DNA from: Rana temporaria
Taxonomy: Eukaryota; Chordata; Amphibia; Anura; Ranidae
Direction: 5' to 3'
DNA length: 64,000 bases
Assembly: GCF_905171775.1 (NCBI RefSeq)
Contig: NC_053499.1
Coordinates: 91,429,512 to 91,493,511 of the forward strand
Numbering within the stretch: position 1 is the stretch's first letter; each line of letters begins with the position of its first letter. Positions 21,411 through 32,753 of this stretch are shown here, one piece after another. Position numbers and translations under genes: made by a program. The notes under the pieces are model-generated. The model was not told the origin of the DNA. It saw nothing but the letters and a program-made list of their open reading frames with translations, and made no database searches.

Positions 21411-23120
21411 AAGGAAAAAGAGAAACGTTGCGCTATTAATATAAATTAAACTAAACAATCAATTGATAATGGAAAAAGTATGATGAAATATAAAATTAAA
21501 AAATTAAAAAGACCCCAAAATTAAAAGGAGATGGAACACATGAATGAAAGTTCAGTCCTTGTATCTATGGAAATGGTTAATGGTAAGTTCATCAATGCTG
21601 AATAAAAGTTCATAAGTTGAAATCATGTGTGGTGGCCAACACCACTAAATAAAAAAGGATGGAGGCTTACCGGATGGCAAGCAATAAAAACTTGCGGCTG
21701 CAAACCCCAGCCAGGGCCTTTTGATGATCCTCGCAGGGGGATGAGAAGGGATGGATGCTGAGACTTCCCAAAAACGGATCCACAGGATTGCAGCGTGTCA
21801 CAAGAAAAACTTAATAGTGAAGTACAACAGGACCAGCACATATAGGATATTTGTGACTTTAAGGGACCACCACCACCAAACACCCTATGGATGGGAGGCT
21901 TACCAGAGCATACAGCAATACAAGCATGCGGCTAAACCCCTAGCCAGGGCCTTTGAGATCCTGAGCGGTGGTGAAATATCCTGAAGTCCTCCGGTGTAAT
22001 GTGGTCAGTGGATACATAGAAAGAATGATATTGCCCACATGGTGAAGTATGTTGACTAAGTTGTTTTAATATAAAAAAGTAAAACACTTACAGGACGAAG
22101 ATAAAAACAGAAATAGATAGAAGCCGGCCGGCTCAATCAAACGCCCGTCCACACGGAACGAAGAAAACGTCTTGCGTCAGCACGCTACCTTCCCGACGCA
22201 CGTTTCGTCAAAAGTTGACGTCATCTGGGGCAACTTTTGACGAAACGTGCGTCGGGAAGGTAGCGTGCTGACGCAAGACGTTTTCTTCGTTCCGTGTGGA
22301 CGGGCGTTTGATTGAGCCGGCCGGCTTCTATCTATTTCTGTTTTTATCTTCGTCCTGTAAGTGTTTTACTTTTTTATATTAAAACAACTTAGTCAACATA
22401 CTTCACCATATGGGCAATATCATTCTTTCTATGTATCCACTGACCACATTACACCGGAGGACTTCAGGATATTTCACCACCGCTCAGGATCTCAAAGGCC
22501 CTGGCTAGGGGTTTAGCGCATGCTTGTATTGCTGTATGCTCTGGTAAGCCTCCCATCCATAGGGTGTTTGGTGGTGGTGGTCCCTTAAAGTCACAAATAT
22601 CCTATATGTGCTGGTCCTGTTGTACTTCACTATTAAGTTTTTCTTGTGACACGCTGCAATCCTGTGGATCCGTTTTTTGGAAGTCTCAGCATCCATCCCT
22701 TCTCTTCCCCCTGCGAGGATCATCAAAAGGCCCTGGCTTGGGTTTGCAGCCGCAAGTTTTTATTGCTTGCCATCCAGTAAGCCTCCATCCTTTTTTATTT
22801 AGTGGTGTTGGCCACCACACATGATTTCAACTTATGAACTTTTATTCAGCATTGATGAACTTACCATTAACCATTTCCATAGATACAAGGACTGAACTTT
22901 CATTCATGTGTTCCATCTCCTTTTAATTTTGGGGTCTTTTTAATTTTTTAATTTTATATTTCATCATACTTTTTCCATTATCAATTGATTGTTTAGTTTA
23001 ATTTATATTAATAGCGCAACGTTTCTCTTTTTCCTTACTCGTATTGTGTTTGTATGACACTGTTGTGTTGCAGCTTAGTTAGGTATTTTTCTGGTGTCTT
23101 AGCGCGGTATTTCTTTTCTT
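21411..23120. mobile_element. Penelope-type giant palindrome with 13-bp target duplication
   Basis: Arms 21411-22217 and 22231-23036 are reverse complements with few differences around a 13-base centre (22218-22230). The apex carries gacgcacgtttcgtcaaaag and its complement, typical of the pseudo-LTRs of Penelope-like elements in frogs. Bases 23037-23120 extend one arm. agattataaaaat flanks the insertion (21398-21410 and 23121-23133). No RT remains. It lies in the intron of the H4 nuclease. Confidence 0.8.
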
Positions 23121-23261
23121 AGATTATAAAAATACATTCTTATCCAACATCAGTATAACATTTATTTGAATGAGTATTTAAAGCCAAAACTATAAAAGGC
23201 CCACTTATCAGATTCCTCACCCCTCTGATGGCCCATTGTAAAAATTTAAGGGAGGGGGGGG

Positions 23262-23457
23262 GGATTCTAGCTGAGTTTGGGCCCTCCACAAAAAAGCCTC
23301 TAGCACTCTGCCTAAATTGAATGAGAAACAATACATTGGGACACATTTTAGGGGGGAGCGGGGGATTCCAGCTGAGTTTTGGCCCTCCAAAAAAAGCCCC
23401 TAGCACACTGCCTAAATTAAATGAGAAACAATACATTGCGACACATTTTAGGGGGGG
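23262..23457. repeat. Tandem duplication, 100-bp unit
   Basis: atgagaaacaatacattg recurs at 23321 and 23421, each with a following gacacattttaggggg and a preceding gccctcca/tagcac block. About two copies lie within the intron of the H4 nuclease. Confidence 0.85.
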
Positions 23458-23543
23458 TCAGAACTACAATGGAGCAGACAAAATACATTTTTAAAACAGA
23501 CTAGGCTAGGTGTGTTTGGGCCAAGAATAGCATGCTGGAGAGG

Positions 23544-24016
23544 TGTCATGGTCTTACCTTTTTGCAGGCTTCTCATCACTGACATGTGCTGGCGGCCATC
23601 TTGCTTCATGGGGTTCTTGTAACCTGCCTCACTCTGCGGCTCCTCCTTCCCACTGGGAGGAGCTGGCTGCTCTGCATATATATATATATATATATATATG
23701 ACGGCAGCTGCAGCATTTCCTTGCTTGGGCCTCTCGTCTGTTACCCCTTCTGTGAACGTGCTGCTTGTTCCTGGTTACCGACCCGGCTACGGACGTTCCT
23801 TCTGGTTCCTGATCCTCGGCTTCGTTTCACCCCGTCTCTGGCTACAGACTCCGGCTTGGCTGACGTTCTTCCCTGGCTATCGATCCTGGCACTCTTGGAT
23901 GACTCTTCTGGCGGTTATGATCGTCAGCGTGGACTTTTACCTTGCTGTTTGGTTTTCAATAAAGATCCTCTTTTTCGTTTATCTGTTTTGTACGTCTGAT
24001 TCATGCTTCCATGACA
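23544..24016 (+). mobile_element. Solo LTR, 473 bp
   Basis: TGTCATGGTC...CCATGACA is flanked by AGAGG on both sides (23539-23543, 24017-24021). A (TA)n run near 23675-23698 could serve as TATA, and caataaag near 23957 as poly(A) signal, giving plus orientation. It has no coding content. Confidence 0.9.
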
Positions 24017-24200
24017 AGAGGTTAGTGAAATATGCATGTAGGCCAAAAAAGGAGCATTAAAAGCTTACATTCACAGCATATTACAATCATGGTAATTAGG
24101 GAAGGATGAAAGAAATACAATACATTAGCATACATTAAAGACAGAGAATGTGATGTTAAAGGAGAAAACTTACCTTAATATAGTACTTCTGCATAACTTG

Positions 24201-24513
24201 AATTTAGTAGAGGAAAAACGGATGGACAGCCGCACTCCAAAAAACCATAAGGTTGTCTTTAATGTAAAAATGGGAAAATGCACTACAAAAACAAGCAGAA
24301 AATGGGAATAATAGCCTATGCGTTTCACACTACAAATCAGTGCTTAATCATGAGCCATTTTTACATTAAAGACAACCTTATGTTTTTTTGGAGTGCGGCT
24401 GTTCATTCTTTTTTCCTCTACCAATTGCTTCGTGCATTGCCGGCACCCTTGATTTCCTGAACAGTTGCTGATTGTTCAACACACCCACCTGGAGCGGTCA
24501 TTCCCTTTCTCTT
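24201..24513. mobile_element. Penelope-type hairpin fragment
   Basis: tgcataacttg flanks the insert (24190-24200, 24513-24523). Inverted arms of about 63 bp (gaggaaaaacggatggacag with its complement) surround a loop containing cgtttcacactacaaatcag. A related fragment lies at 60475-60690. It interrupts exon 1 of the H4 nuclease. Confidence 0.75.
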
Positions 24514-25510
24514 GCATAACTTGTATGATGGCAGAACACGTCTCGGGGATGATGATCCCAAGCGCCTGGGGGGAGATGCCTGTCGAGAACTTGAGGTCCT
24601 GCAAGCTTCTCCCAGTCGTCAGGTACCTCAACGTGGCAATGAGCCTCTGCTCGGCAGTGATGGCTTGGCGCATCACAGTGTCCTGCCTCATGATATACGA
24701 GGACAGCAAATCCAACAGACAGTGAAAAACTGGGTCTGTCATATGGAGCAAATTCCTGAAGTCATCAGGGTTATTCTCCTGGATTTCCCACAGCAGAGGC
24801 ATATGAGAGAATTGGTCCCGCTGGAGCAACCAATTTTTTGGCCCATGAACTCCTCCTCACCCTGTTCATGACCTGAGCTCGGGTTACAGTATGAACTGCA
24901 GAAACAAGCCCATACTCGACAATGAAAACGTACTTCCAACATGGCTTAAAACCGGTCGGCTGGTCAGAACGAACTTTAAACAGAACGCACCGAGGAACAG
25001 CAAGGCCTATAAAGAACGACCAGAAAACCAGAAAACGAGTGGACAGGAAAGTACTGCAAAACAGATATGACCTGACTGCACACACTGAAAGACAGATACA
25101 AACCCACAAGCACCAACTGACCACCAGAAAACGATCTGAAAAGCACGGAGACTGAAAAGCGTGAATCGTCTCCCACCAAACTTTTACCAACACGTGGTAA
25201 CACAAAATAAGCAAAAGCAGCCCAAAGGGTGGCGCTGTTGGATTTGACCTTCCCCTTTATAGTGCCGTTGTACGTCACCGCGTTCTGACACAAACAGATT
25301 TTTGACTGATGGTGTGTAGGCAAGACTGATGAAAGTCAGCTTCATCGGATATCTGATGAAAAAATCCATCGGTCCGTTTTTATCAGTAGAACCGATCGTG
25401 TGTACAGGGCATTAGATGTGCTAAGCTTTTGTTTTGTTCTCTAGAATTAAATTAGAACATTGTTCATTATGTACATCCCATGATAATTGTGCACACTGAT
25501 ACAACCTTAA

Positions 25511-26541
25511 GCCATGTACACACGGCCGGGAATCTCGTCAGGAAAAAAACGTAGGTTTTCCTGACAAGATTCCTGGCAAGCTTTCTTGCTCGCCGAGTGT
25601 ACACACACCATTCAAAAGAACCGCCTTTTGAATGGCAGGAACGCGGTGACGTCATCGACTACGATGAGCATGCGCTTGTCAAATTCGAAGCCATCGCCGC
25701 CATCTTGCTACACCCTTCACTATGCCTTGGATACTACCGTGCATGCGCCAAAGTCTCATCAAGCATGGGTGGGTTTCCATGGAGGCAGGTAAGTATACAC
25801 ACGCTCGGGTTTCTCGGCAAGAAAACACTGCAGAGAATCCCGACGAGAAAATAGAGAGCAGGTTCTCCATTTAGCTCGTCGAGATTCCCGGCAGTTTTCT
25901 CGCCAAAAAACCATACACACGCACGGTTTTCTCGGTAAAAAACTCTGCCAGCAGTTTTCTTGCTGTTTCTTGTCGAGAAAAACGTGCGTGTACAATAAGG
26001 TGACCAGATTTTTTAATTGAAATCCGGGGACATTTTTTCTTTAGGCCCCTTTCACATGGGGCGGATCAGTAATGATCCGCCCCATAAACCTCCGCTTGCA
26101 GGTGTGAAAGGGGCCCCTACTAGTAATGGCAACAATCAGCGACTCTCTGCCCGTCGCCGCCCGCCTCACAGCCTCTCAAGTCTTACTCTTCGGGCCCCAG
26201 GTACTACTGGATGGGGAGCGGAGGAAGATCACTCCGCCAGGGAAGGCAAGGAGATAGGCAGAAGAACATGCGAGCGAAGCTGAATGAACATGCGCCCGAA
26301 ACTGAAGAAATATACCCTCCGCTCCGACCAGCACATGATCGTAGGCACAGAGGAGCGGGGGGGTGTAATTCAAATTTTTTTATTTTAATTCTGCACTGAT
26401 TGTCTTTGAAATTGCCCCTGCCCCCTATTAAATCCAATCTGGGGACAAAACCAGGGACAGACTTGGTCCGGGGACAGTGTCCTCAATCAGGGGACTGTCC
26501 CCTGAAACTGGGGATGTCTGGTCACCCTAGTTTACAAGGCC
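25511..26541. mobile_element. Harbinger-type MITE, interrupted by a hAT MITE
   Basis: Ends gccatgtacacacggc and, inverted, gccttgtacacgcacg lie next to TAA. The interior has several cgagaaaac/gttttctcg palindromes and no gene. A hAT-type MITE (25996-26529) is inserted about 10 bp inside the right end. Confidence 0.7.
25996..26529. mobile_element. hAT-type MITE, TAGGGTGACCAGA family
   Basis: It begins taaggtgaccagat and ends atgtctggtcaccctA. Flanks gtgtacaa/gtttacaa form an 8-bp duplication with one mismatch. A second copy lies in opposite orientation at 27356-27894. Non-coding. Confidence 0.85.
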
Positions 26542-26559
26542 TAAGTTCTAAAAAGGTTA

Positions 26560-28197
26560 TGTAGCACCCTCCTATATAGGTGCTAGGATTAGATTTAGTG
26601 TTGGCTCACTGTTTTGTGGAGCTGTGTTTTGATGGGTACATTTAGCTTGTTACACTCAATTCAGTGTGACTGCAATTGCTGTGTTGGGTCATTTTAGCTG
26701 CTCACTGTATTCATTGCAGCTACATTTGACTAGTTAGGTTTGCTCAGTGTTCTCAGCTGCTGCTTGTCTGTTTACTCCCTCTCCTATCCAGAAAAGCTAT
26801 GAGAACTTTCTGGATCATAGGTGTGGAGCTATGCAGATAGCAGCATGGATATTTATACAGCTCTGGCAAATGCAAGGGAGCAGGGCCCCTGAGATGGCAT
26901 GCTGGTTGACTGTATATATTTTATATATTTTCTGGGCACACAGGGCTCTGGGTCTTTTCCTGAAGAGCATCAGTCCAGCCTGGAGATCTTGCTGCCCTAC
27001 AGGGCAATGCTGCCATGTGCTTGTCTGCGATGCCTCAGGTGGGTGACCTGAGGGCCTGGAGCTGACTGGGGGGGGGGCTGTCTGATGAAGACCTGGCCTG
27101 GTATCACTGGCGATAGGCATCGCTTGAAAGTTGAGAGGAAGCAACCAGCTGTCCTTGAGCCTTGTGTGAGTACAGATGGTTCTGAGAGATCTTAAAAACG
27201 TTAAGACTGTCGTCACCCCTCTGGTTTAGAGAGAGTCAGCTGTGTGTCTGTGTAAAGGGGGAACCAGCTGGTGTCCTGAAGGGCTTAGTCTAACCCAATC
27301 CTCTATATAGGAACTCTGCTCTTGTGGCTCTAAAGAAAGGAGTTTGCGTTTACCTAAGGGTGACCAGACATCCCCAGTTTCAGGGGACAGTCCCCTGATT
27401 GAGGACACTGTCCCCGGACCAAGTCTGTCCCTAGTTTTGTCCCCAGATTGGATTTAATAGGGGGAAGGGGCTATTTCAAAGACAATCAGTACAGAACTAA
27501 AATAAAAAAATTAGAATTACACACCCCCGCTCTGCCGTGCCTACTAGCATAGGGGGGGTTGTATTTTCCCCCATTATCTGTGCCCCCTTCTGATGATCAT
27601 GTGCTGGTCGGAGCGGAGGGAATATTTCTTCAGTTTCGGGCGCATGCACATTCAGCTTCGCTTGCATGTTCTTCTGCCTTGGCTCAAATCCTTGCCAGCC
27701 ACCTGCCTATCTCTTTGCCTTCCCTGGCGGAGTGATCTTCCTCCGCTCCTCATCCAGTAGTAGCCGGGGCCCGAAAAGTAAGACTTGAGAGGCTGTGAGG
27801 CGGGCGGCGACGGGCAGAGAGTCGCTGATTGTTGCCATTACTAGTAAAGAAAGAATATGTGCCCGGATTTCATTTTAAAAATCTGGTCATCTTAGTTTAC
27901 CTACTTCTACTACTACTACCTCAAAGCTAAGTCACGTGTTTGTTGCAAGCACAGACTTTACTACAGCTTTTCCAGAAAGAATACATAGTCCTTAAGCTTG
28001 TACATAGTTATTGTTTTTGGAGTATCCCACTCAATTCCCTCAACCCCATGCAAGATCTTCAAAAAGAAAAACAAACAACATTCCTAGACTGGTCATTTAA
28101 GGAATATGTGACAGAGCTTGTGTGCCTTGGCTGCGGGGCAAAACATCTGGGGAAAACCTGGGCAATATCCCAGCGTCTCCTACGGGAGTAGTGCTAC
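26560..28197. mobile_element. Probable solo LTR, interrupted by a hAT MITE
   Basis: The segment begins TGTAGCACCCTCC and ends gggagtagTGCTAC(g), an inverted TGTAGCA pair typical of LTR ends, and measures about 1.1 kb without the hAT insert. I found no clear target duplication, and the last base pair has changed. Small open frames across it are not convincing genes. Confidence 0.45.
27356..27894. mobile_element. hAT-type MITE, inverted second copy
   Basis: It starts aagggtgaccagacatcccc and ends aaatctggtcatctta, with gtttacct on both sides (27348-27355, 27895-27902). It is the reverse-oriented relative of 25996-26529 (shared ctgtccccggaccaagtctg). Confidence 0.85.
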
Positions 28198-28767
28198 GCT
28201 CACTTAATATCAAAGCTGAAATCTAATAATTTACAACATTGTATGTATACATTTATTATTGTGCATTTTTGTAAAACAGTGAAAATCACAGGTAAATAGG
28301 CAACTTTGCATGTTTAGCATTACAGAACATCCCGGAGCAAAGGGAATCTAAGTGAAGGGGCCACATGACTGGGGAGAGCTGTGGAGGATGCACAAGGAAG
28401 TGATGCAGGAATAGTGCAGTATTGTTTGGACACAGGGCGGTGCTAGCCAGCTTGCTCTGTGTCTATTAGAATGGGCAGGGGGGCGGAGCTTGGCATTCGG
28501 GTGCGAGAAGAGGAAGAGGTAACACACAGCACTGAATTTTGTGTGTTGCCTCTTCATGCAGCAATCAGACAGCCTAATCAAGCACGCTCTGCGGCCATGG
28601 TGCATGGGCCACAATGTTGTCAGATCAGTTAGAGGTTACTGGGGTCAGGAGAAGGTATGTCTGCCAACCCCACCCCCCACTGTGATAAGAAGTTCCGTCA
28701 ACGGATGATGGTGCGATGGAATAAAAAAAAAAAAAAAGGCCAGTGGTTTGTGGATGAAGCTCCTAAC
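28198..28767. other. Non-coding stretch
   Basis: No gene or recognisable transposon end. A run of A at 28722-28736 could be the tail of an unrecognised retroposed sequence. Confidence 0.4.
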
Positions 28768-29114
28768 TAGGGTGACCACATTTTCAAACTACCATTCAGG
28801 GACACCCCCCTTCCCAAAAATCAGCTTGTGGTTTAACGAATCACAGCACAGTGATTGGACACAAGAGGTGGGATTTATGATTTCTCCAATCACAAGCAGG
28901 GGGCGGGATTGTGCTCCTCCAGGCATTTCCGGCCAGGACAAGTACTGTCAGTGAATAAAGTGGTGATGTGGCGGCCGTTTTTGGGGGAATCAGATTGGCC
29001 CGGGGGGTGGCTGTGTTCATTCCGGGACACTGTATTGTCCTGTAATGAAGGTGCCCGGGACAAACCTGCAAAATGTGGGACTGTCCCGGCAATCCGGGAC
29101 ACGTGGTCACCCTA
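28768..29114. mobile_element. hAT-type MITE, 347 bp
   Basis: The element starts tagggtgaccac and ends gtggtcaccct(a). Flanking ctcctaac and ctcctgac form an 8-bp duplication with one mismatch. The interior repeats the gggac/cccgg motifs of the two other hAT MITEs here but is a different subfamily. Confidence 0.9.
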
Positions 29115-29805
29115 CTCCTGACATAAGACAGGGTTGCGCCGCAGCCCTTTCATGGGGGGGCCGGGGGTGCCTAAGCCAGGGCTGTCTTAGCCTCCCTGGC
29201 GGTATGTTTAATTCAGATTTTAGGTGCTGAAAGCGATACCATTATTTTGCATGGAAATTTGGCATTTTATATTGTAGGCCTGTAATTCTTAGAAAAAACT
29301 CACTTAAATCTGTCCAAACAAAAGTCTACTAGACATCCTGGGTATAATAAAATTTGAAACACAAAGTTATAAATTATAATACAATAAATAAATATAAATA
29401 ATTACCGTATAACAAATATAATAATACAAATTATTACTTTTAATTGTTTGATGATAAATTTCCCCACAAATCACTATCGCTCAATTCTGCAAGTGATTCT
29501 AATTTATTATCGCTGTTTTCTAACTGGTTTAAAACCACTTTTGACATAAAGGGACACTTTTTGGTTGCTATGGACAATCTCCAGTTTCCAGGCAGAAAGA
29601 ACAGTTTTTATTTTATAAAAGTGCATGCAGGACACTGGGCAGACCACTAGGGACAAGGAGTGTGTGTATTTTTTACATACAGTACTGTATTCTATAAGAT
29701 TACAGTATACTGGGGCGTGGCTTAGCTGGCGACCAGGATGGCCGCACATCGAGAGAGCTCCATGATCAGACACAGCCGACAGCACTTTAACCTGCTTACC
29801 AGACC

Positions 29806-30890
29806 ATGGAAATGGGTAGAGTGAATCACCAGACACCGCGCACCAGACTCCGCAGTGGTTCAGTTGCCTCTTCCTCCCGGAGCATCTCTGAACTCTTCAA
29901 GGTAACTCCGGCCCCTAGGAACAACGTGGCGAGCTCCAAGATGGCGCGGTCCCAGCCGGATGAAGACGACTTTAGTGAGGACTCGCAATACACAGCCGAG
30001 GACTCTTTGCTGATATGTCTGTCATTGAGGCAGACATTAAAGCCACGTTCTCAGCAGCGATAACGGACTTAAAGTCTAACCTGCTGATCTTGTCAGACAA
30101 AATGGAGGCCGTGGAAGTGAAGGGGAAGCAGAGAGACAGAGCTATACACAGGCTGGAAAGGGTGGTGGACACTCATGCTTCTCACTTTATTGAAATGAAC
30201 CGCCACTTAGAGGATTTGGATAATCGTGGCCGTAGGTGTGACATTAGAGTGAGGGGGATACCAGAATCGGTGGAGAGTGATCAGATTGTCCCTGCAATAC
30301 AAAGAGTGTTCAATAGCCTATTGGAGAGGCAAGAGGATACTGTAATTGATTTTGTCAGAGCACATAGAGCTCTCAGAGCCAGGGGCCCGGATGACGCTCT
30401 GCCAAATGACATTATTTGTTGTCTCCAGAACTTTCCACTTAAGGAAGATATAATGCGGAAGGCATGCGGTAACGACCATATTGTTTTCAATGGCGCACAT
30501 ATTATGTTGTTCCAGGATCTATCGCAAATCACACTGAGAAACCGAAGGGCACTGCGCCCCTTGCTGGAACAACTTAGGAGGAAGGAGATAAAACATACCT
30601 GCTGTTTCCCCTTTGCCTTAGCTGTGACGCTAGCAGGCAAACAATACATCTTACGCTCGCTGGCCGATTTACCAGGCTTCTGTGAGGCACTAAACCTGGA
30701 GCTGTTGGATCTCCCTGAGTGGTACCAGGAGTATGCTCTTCCGCTGTTTCCTAGGAGCCCATCTGCTTCCCCTTTCATTACGCCAGATAAACAAAGGTCC
30801 AAGAAATCGAAGCATGGCCGTGGAAGTGGCTCTCAGGCTGGGACTCCTGCCCCGCGCTCCACACCCGCCAGGGTTCATGTATTGGATTGA
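29806..30890 (+). pseudogene. L1-A ORF1
   Basis: A basic, Ser-rich N-terminus (MEMGRVNHQTPRTRLRSG) ends early, and one frame change near 30000-30015 joins it to the main part: a coiled coil (DIKATFSAAITDLKSNL, LERVVDTHASH), DNRGRRCDIRVRGIPES, an RRM-like region (VIDFVRAHRAL), MLFQDLSQITL and a basic KKSKHGRGSG tail. The order matches ORF1 proteins, which trimerise and coat L1 RNA. The combined length (about 360 residues) is close to L1-B ORF1 (381). Confidence 0.85.
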
Positions 30891-31143
30891 CTGATTTGCT
30901 TTCTAAAGTCTGGACCTCTTTGAGGGACCTTTGACACCTTGCTCATAGATGTAGTTCAGGACATGTTGCTGACCAAGGATGGTCTGAGGGATCATTACAT
31001 TATTAGTGCCTTGCATAACTTTGCCAGTTCTTGATCGTACCCTTGCTTGGTCCATACCCAAGCTGGATTGACTTCCACCATTCTCATCCAGAAATTTGGA
31101 CTTCGTTTTGACCTTTTTATTATTATTATTTTTCAGTGGGGAC

Positions 31144-32157
31144 TAATGCCGCGTACACACGATCATTTTTCAGCAAGAAAAAAACGTTGTTTTTCAAAAA
31201 CATCATTTAAAATGATCGTGTGTGGGCTACACATAATTTTTCAGGTTCTGAAAAACGACAAAAAAAAAAAATCGAACATTCTGCATTTTTTAAAGTCGTT
31301 TTAAACTATGTTGTTTTTCAGCTTGTAAAAAATGATCGTGTGTGGGCTAAAACGACATAAAAAACCCACGCATGCTCAGAAGCAAGTTATGAGATGGGAG
31401 CGCTCGTTCTGGTGAAACTACCATTCATAATGGAGTAAGCACAATCATCACGCTGTAACAGACAGAAAAGCGTGAATCGTCTTTTACTAACACAGAATCA
31501 GCTAAAGCAGCCCCAAGGCGAATGGACACAAAAACAGGGATGGATCAAGCGCTCTCCGGATAAAGTGGCAAATAACTGGTTAAAGAACTGGGAAGGAGTG
31601 AGGAGGATAAGAAGGGAAAAGAAAGGACAACGATCTTTAAACCAAGAAAGATCACAGAACTGTATGTTTTAGTCCATTAGGGCAAGTTCATATAAGCAAT
31701 AGTGTTATACTTTCGCAGGGAGGGCTGCCAGCTTGCAGGTAAAAGAAAATCTGAAATAGCAAAAAAGGAAAAAAGCAGCGCCCTCTAAGCGTAGTAGTCT
31801 TGTTTTTAATGATGAAAACAGATAATTCATATGAAGGTGTCACTCACAAAGGATTAAAAAACATGGGCTTATCTGTACGTAGTATCATCCGCTCAGGCAT
31901 CTGGAGTGCAGGTGCTCCGCTGGTCCTGGTGGTCTTGAACGGGCGTCATTGTGTGTAACACACTACCATCAACCGCGGCGGCGGGATGGTATACCTCCGA
32001 TGCTTTATAGTGCCGTCGTCTGTGTTGTACGTCACCGCGCTTTGCTAGATAATTTTTTTAAAACGATGGTGTGTAGGCAACATCATTTTAATGATGAAGT
32101 TGGAAAAACTTTGTTTTTTCGACATGCTGAAAAACTGATCGTGTGTATGCGGCATTA
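31144..32157. mobile_element. Harbinger-type MITE between L1-A ORF1 and ORF2
   Basis: Ends taatgccgcgtacacacgat and its inverted match atcgtgtgtatgcggcatta. Left and right subterminal blocks resemble the ends of H4 (gggagcgctcg; tatagtgccgtcg). The middle (about 31540-32000) is different and may be a further insertion with Penelope-like features. No gene is supported. Confidence 0.8.
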
Positions 32158-32753
32158 GATCTAATTTTAAATACGAGTAAGGCTGTTTATAATCCCTTTT
32201 ACTTTACAGAGTCTTCCTGCTAGATCCTTATAGAGCAAGATACCCACAATGGGTTATGGAATGTTTCTGTCTAAAGAGGCTGTGTCTTTTCCATGCCATT
32301 ACGATAGAGTTTTAAGTTTTCAGGATTTTGTAGTTATTTGGGTTCTGATTTATGTTGGTTCTGGTCGCAGATTTCCCACGTTACCCACAAAGTACATCTG
32401 GAGGGAGATTTCTTGATCTGGATGTACTGTCTTATTACTTTAGTGGGAGTTTATCTTTAACTAAAGTGTACTGTACTCTCTCCGAGTAGCGTCAGACTCT
32501 TTTCCACGCGCTAATTTTTTTGCTCTATTCTTTTCCTTTCTGTTGTTCTTACCACTCCTGTCTTTACTTTTTGTCTCTCCCTTTCACCCTCCCTGTCCTC
32601 CCAACCCACCTTACCTCCCCCTAATAGTCTTGCGCGGTTGGGCATTTTAATTTTGTACCAAATCGGATGGCTATTCTTGCTGTATCAGACTGTTAACTAT
32701 TATTCTCAGTTTATTTCAGACTCACTGCAAACACCTCACCAGCAACAGTCCCA

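Larger units (their letters stand above)
20360..24925 (-). pseudogene. Harbinger H4 DDE nuclease (HARBI1-like), two exons, interrupted
   Basis: The start lies near 24925 (AVHTVTRAQVMNRVRRS), then after a frame change come SHMPLLWEIQENNPDDFRN, RQAITAEQRLIATLRYL and STGISPQALGIIIPE. A Penelope-type hairpin (24201-24513) splits the end of exon 1, which resumes to a gtaagt donor at 24173. The intron spans 21346-24173 and holds a large palindrome and a solo LTR. Exon 2 begins at 21345 with FPSTPQEWQTVASHF, CGGAIDGKHVRI (first Asp), SDGGVFAQTEF (second Asp) and FVFVADEAF; then a SINE intervenes, followed by VFNYRLARAWR, NAFGIMASRFRLF and CCCILHNFL. Family members cleave and join transposon ends. 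This copy has frameshifts and three or more insertions. Confidence 0.85.
2538..25411. mobile_element. Putative large PIF/Harbinger element (H4), heavily interrupted
   Basis: The left end starts TGCCCTGTACATACGATCGG after TTA (2535-2537). The right end, read inward, starts TGCCCTGTACACACGATCGG with TTA at 25412-25414. The two termini agree over about 47 bp, and TTA is the usual 3-bp Harbinger target duplication. Between them lie a MADF gene (minus), a Myb-like gene (plus) and a DDE nuclease gene (minus), all Harbinger-type, plus other elements with their own target duplications. The alternative is that the ends belong to two different copies of one family and the left MADF unit and right Myb/nuclease unit are separate remnants. 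The subterminal sequences complement each other as left and right halves of a related MITE at 31144-32157, which favours one family but not necessarily one copy. Confidence 0.5.

Noticed and set aside
21623..22824. Two identical MFGGGGPLKSQI proteins on opposite strands
   Set aside because: They are mirror images produced by the palindrome arms, with no start context or domain.
23586..24060. Membrane-protein-like frames of 120-137 codons
   Set aside because: They lie within a solo LTR with clean ends and target duplication and differ by frame only.
26747..27408. Host exons in the 26.7-27.4 kb frames
   Set aside because: No splice sites with matching phase or domain, and the region fits an LTR interrupted by a hAT MITE.
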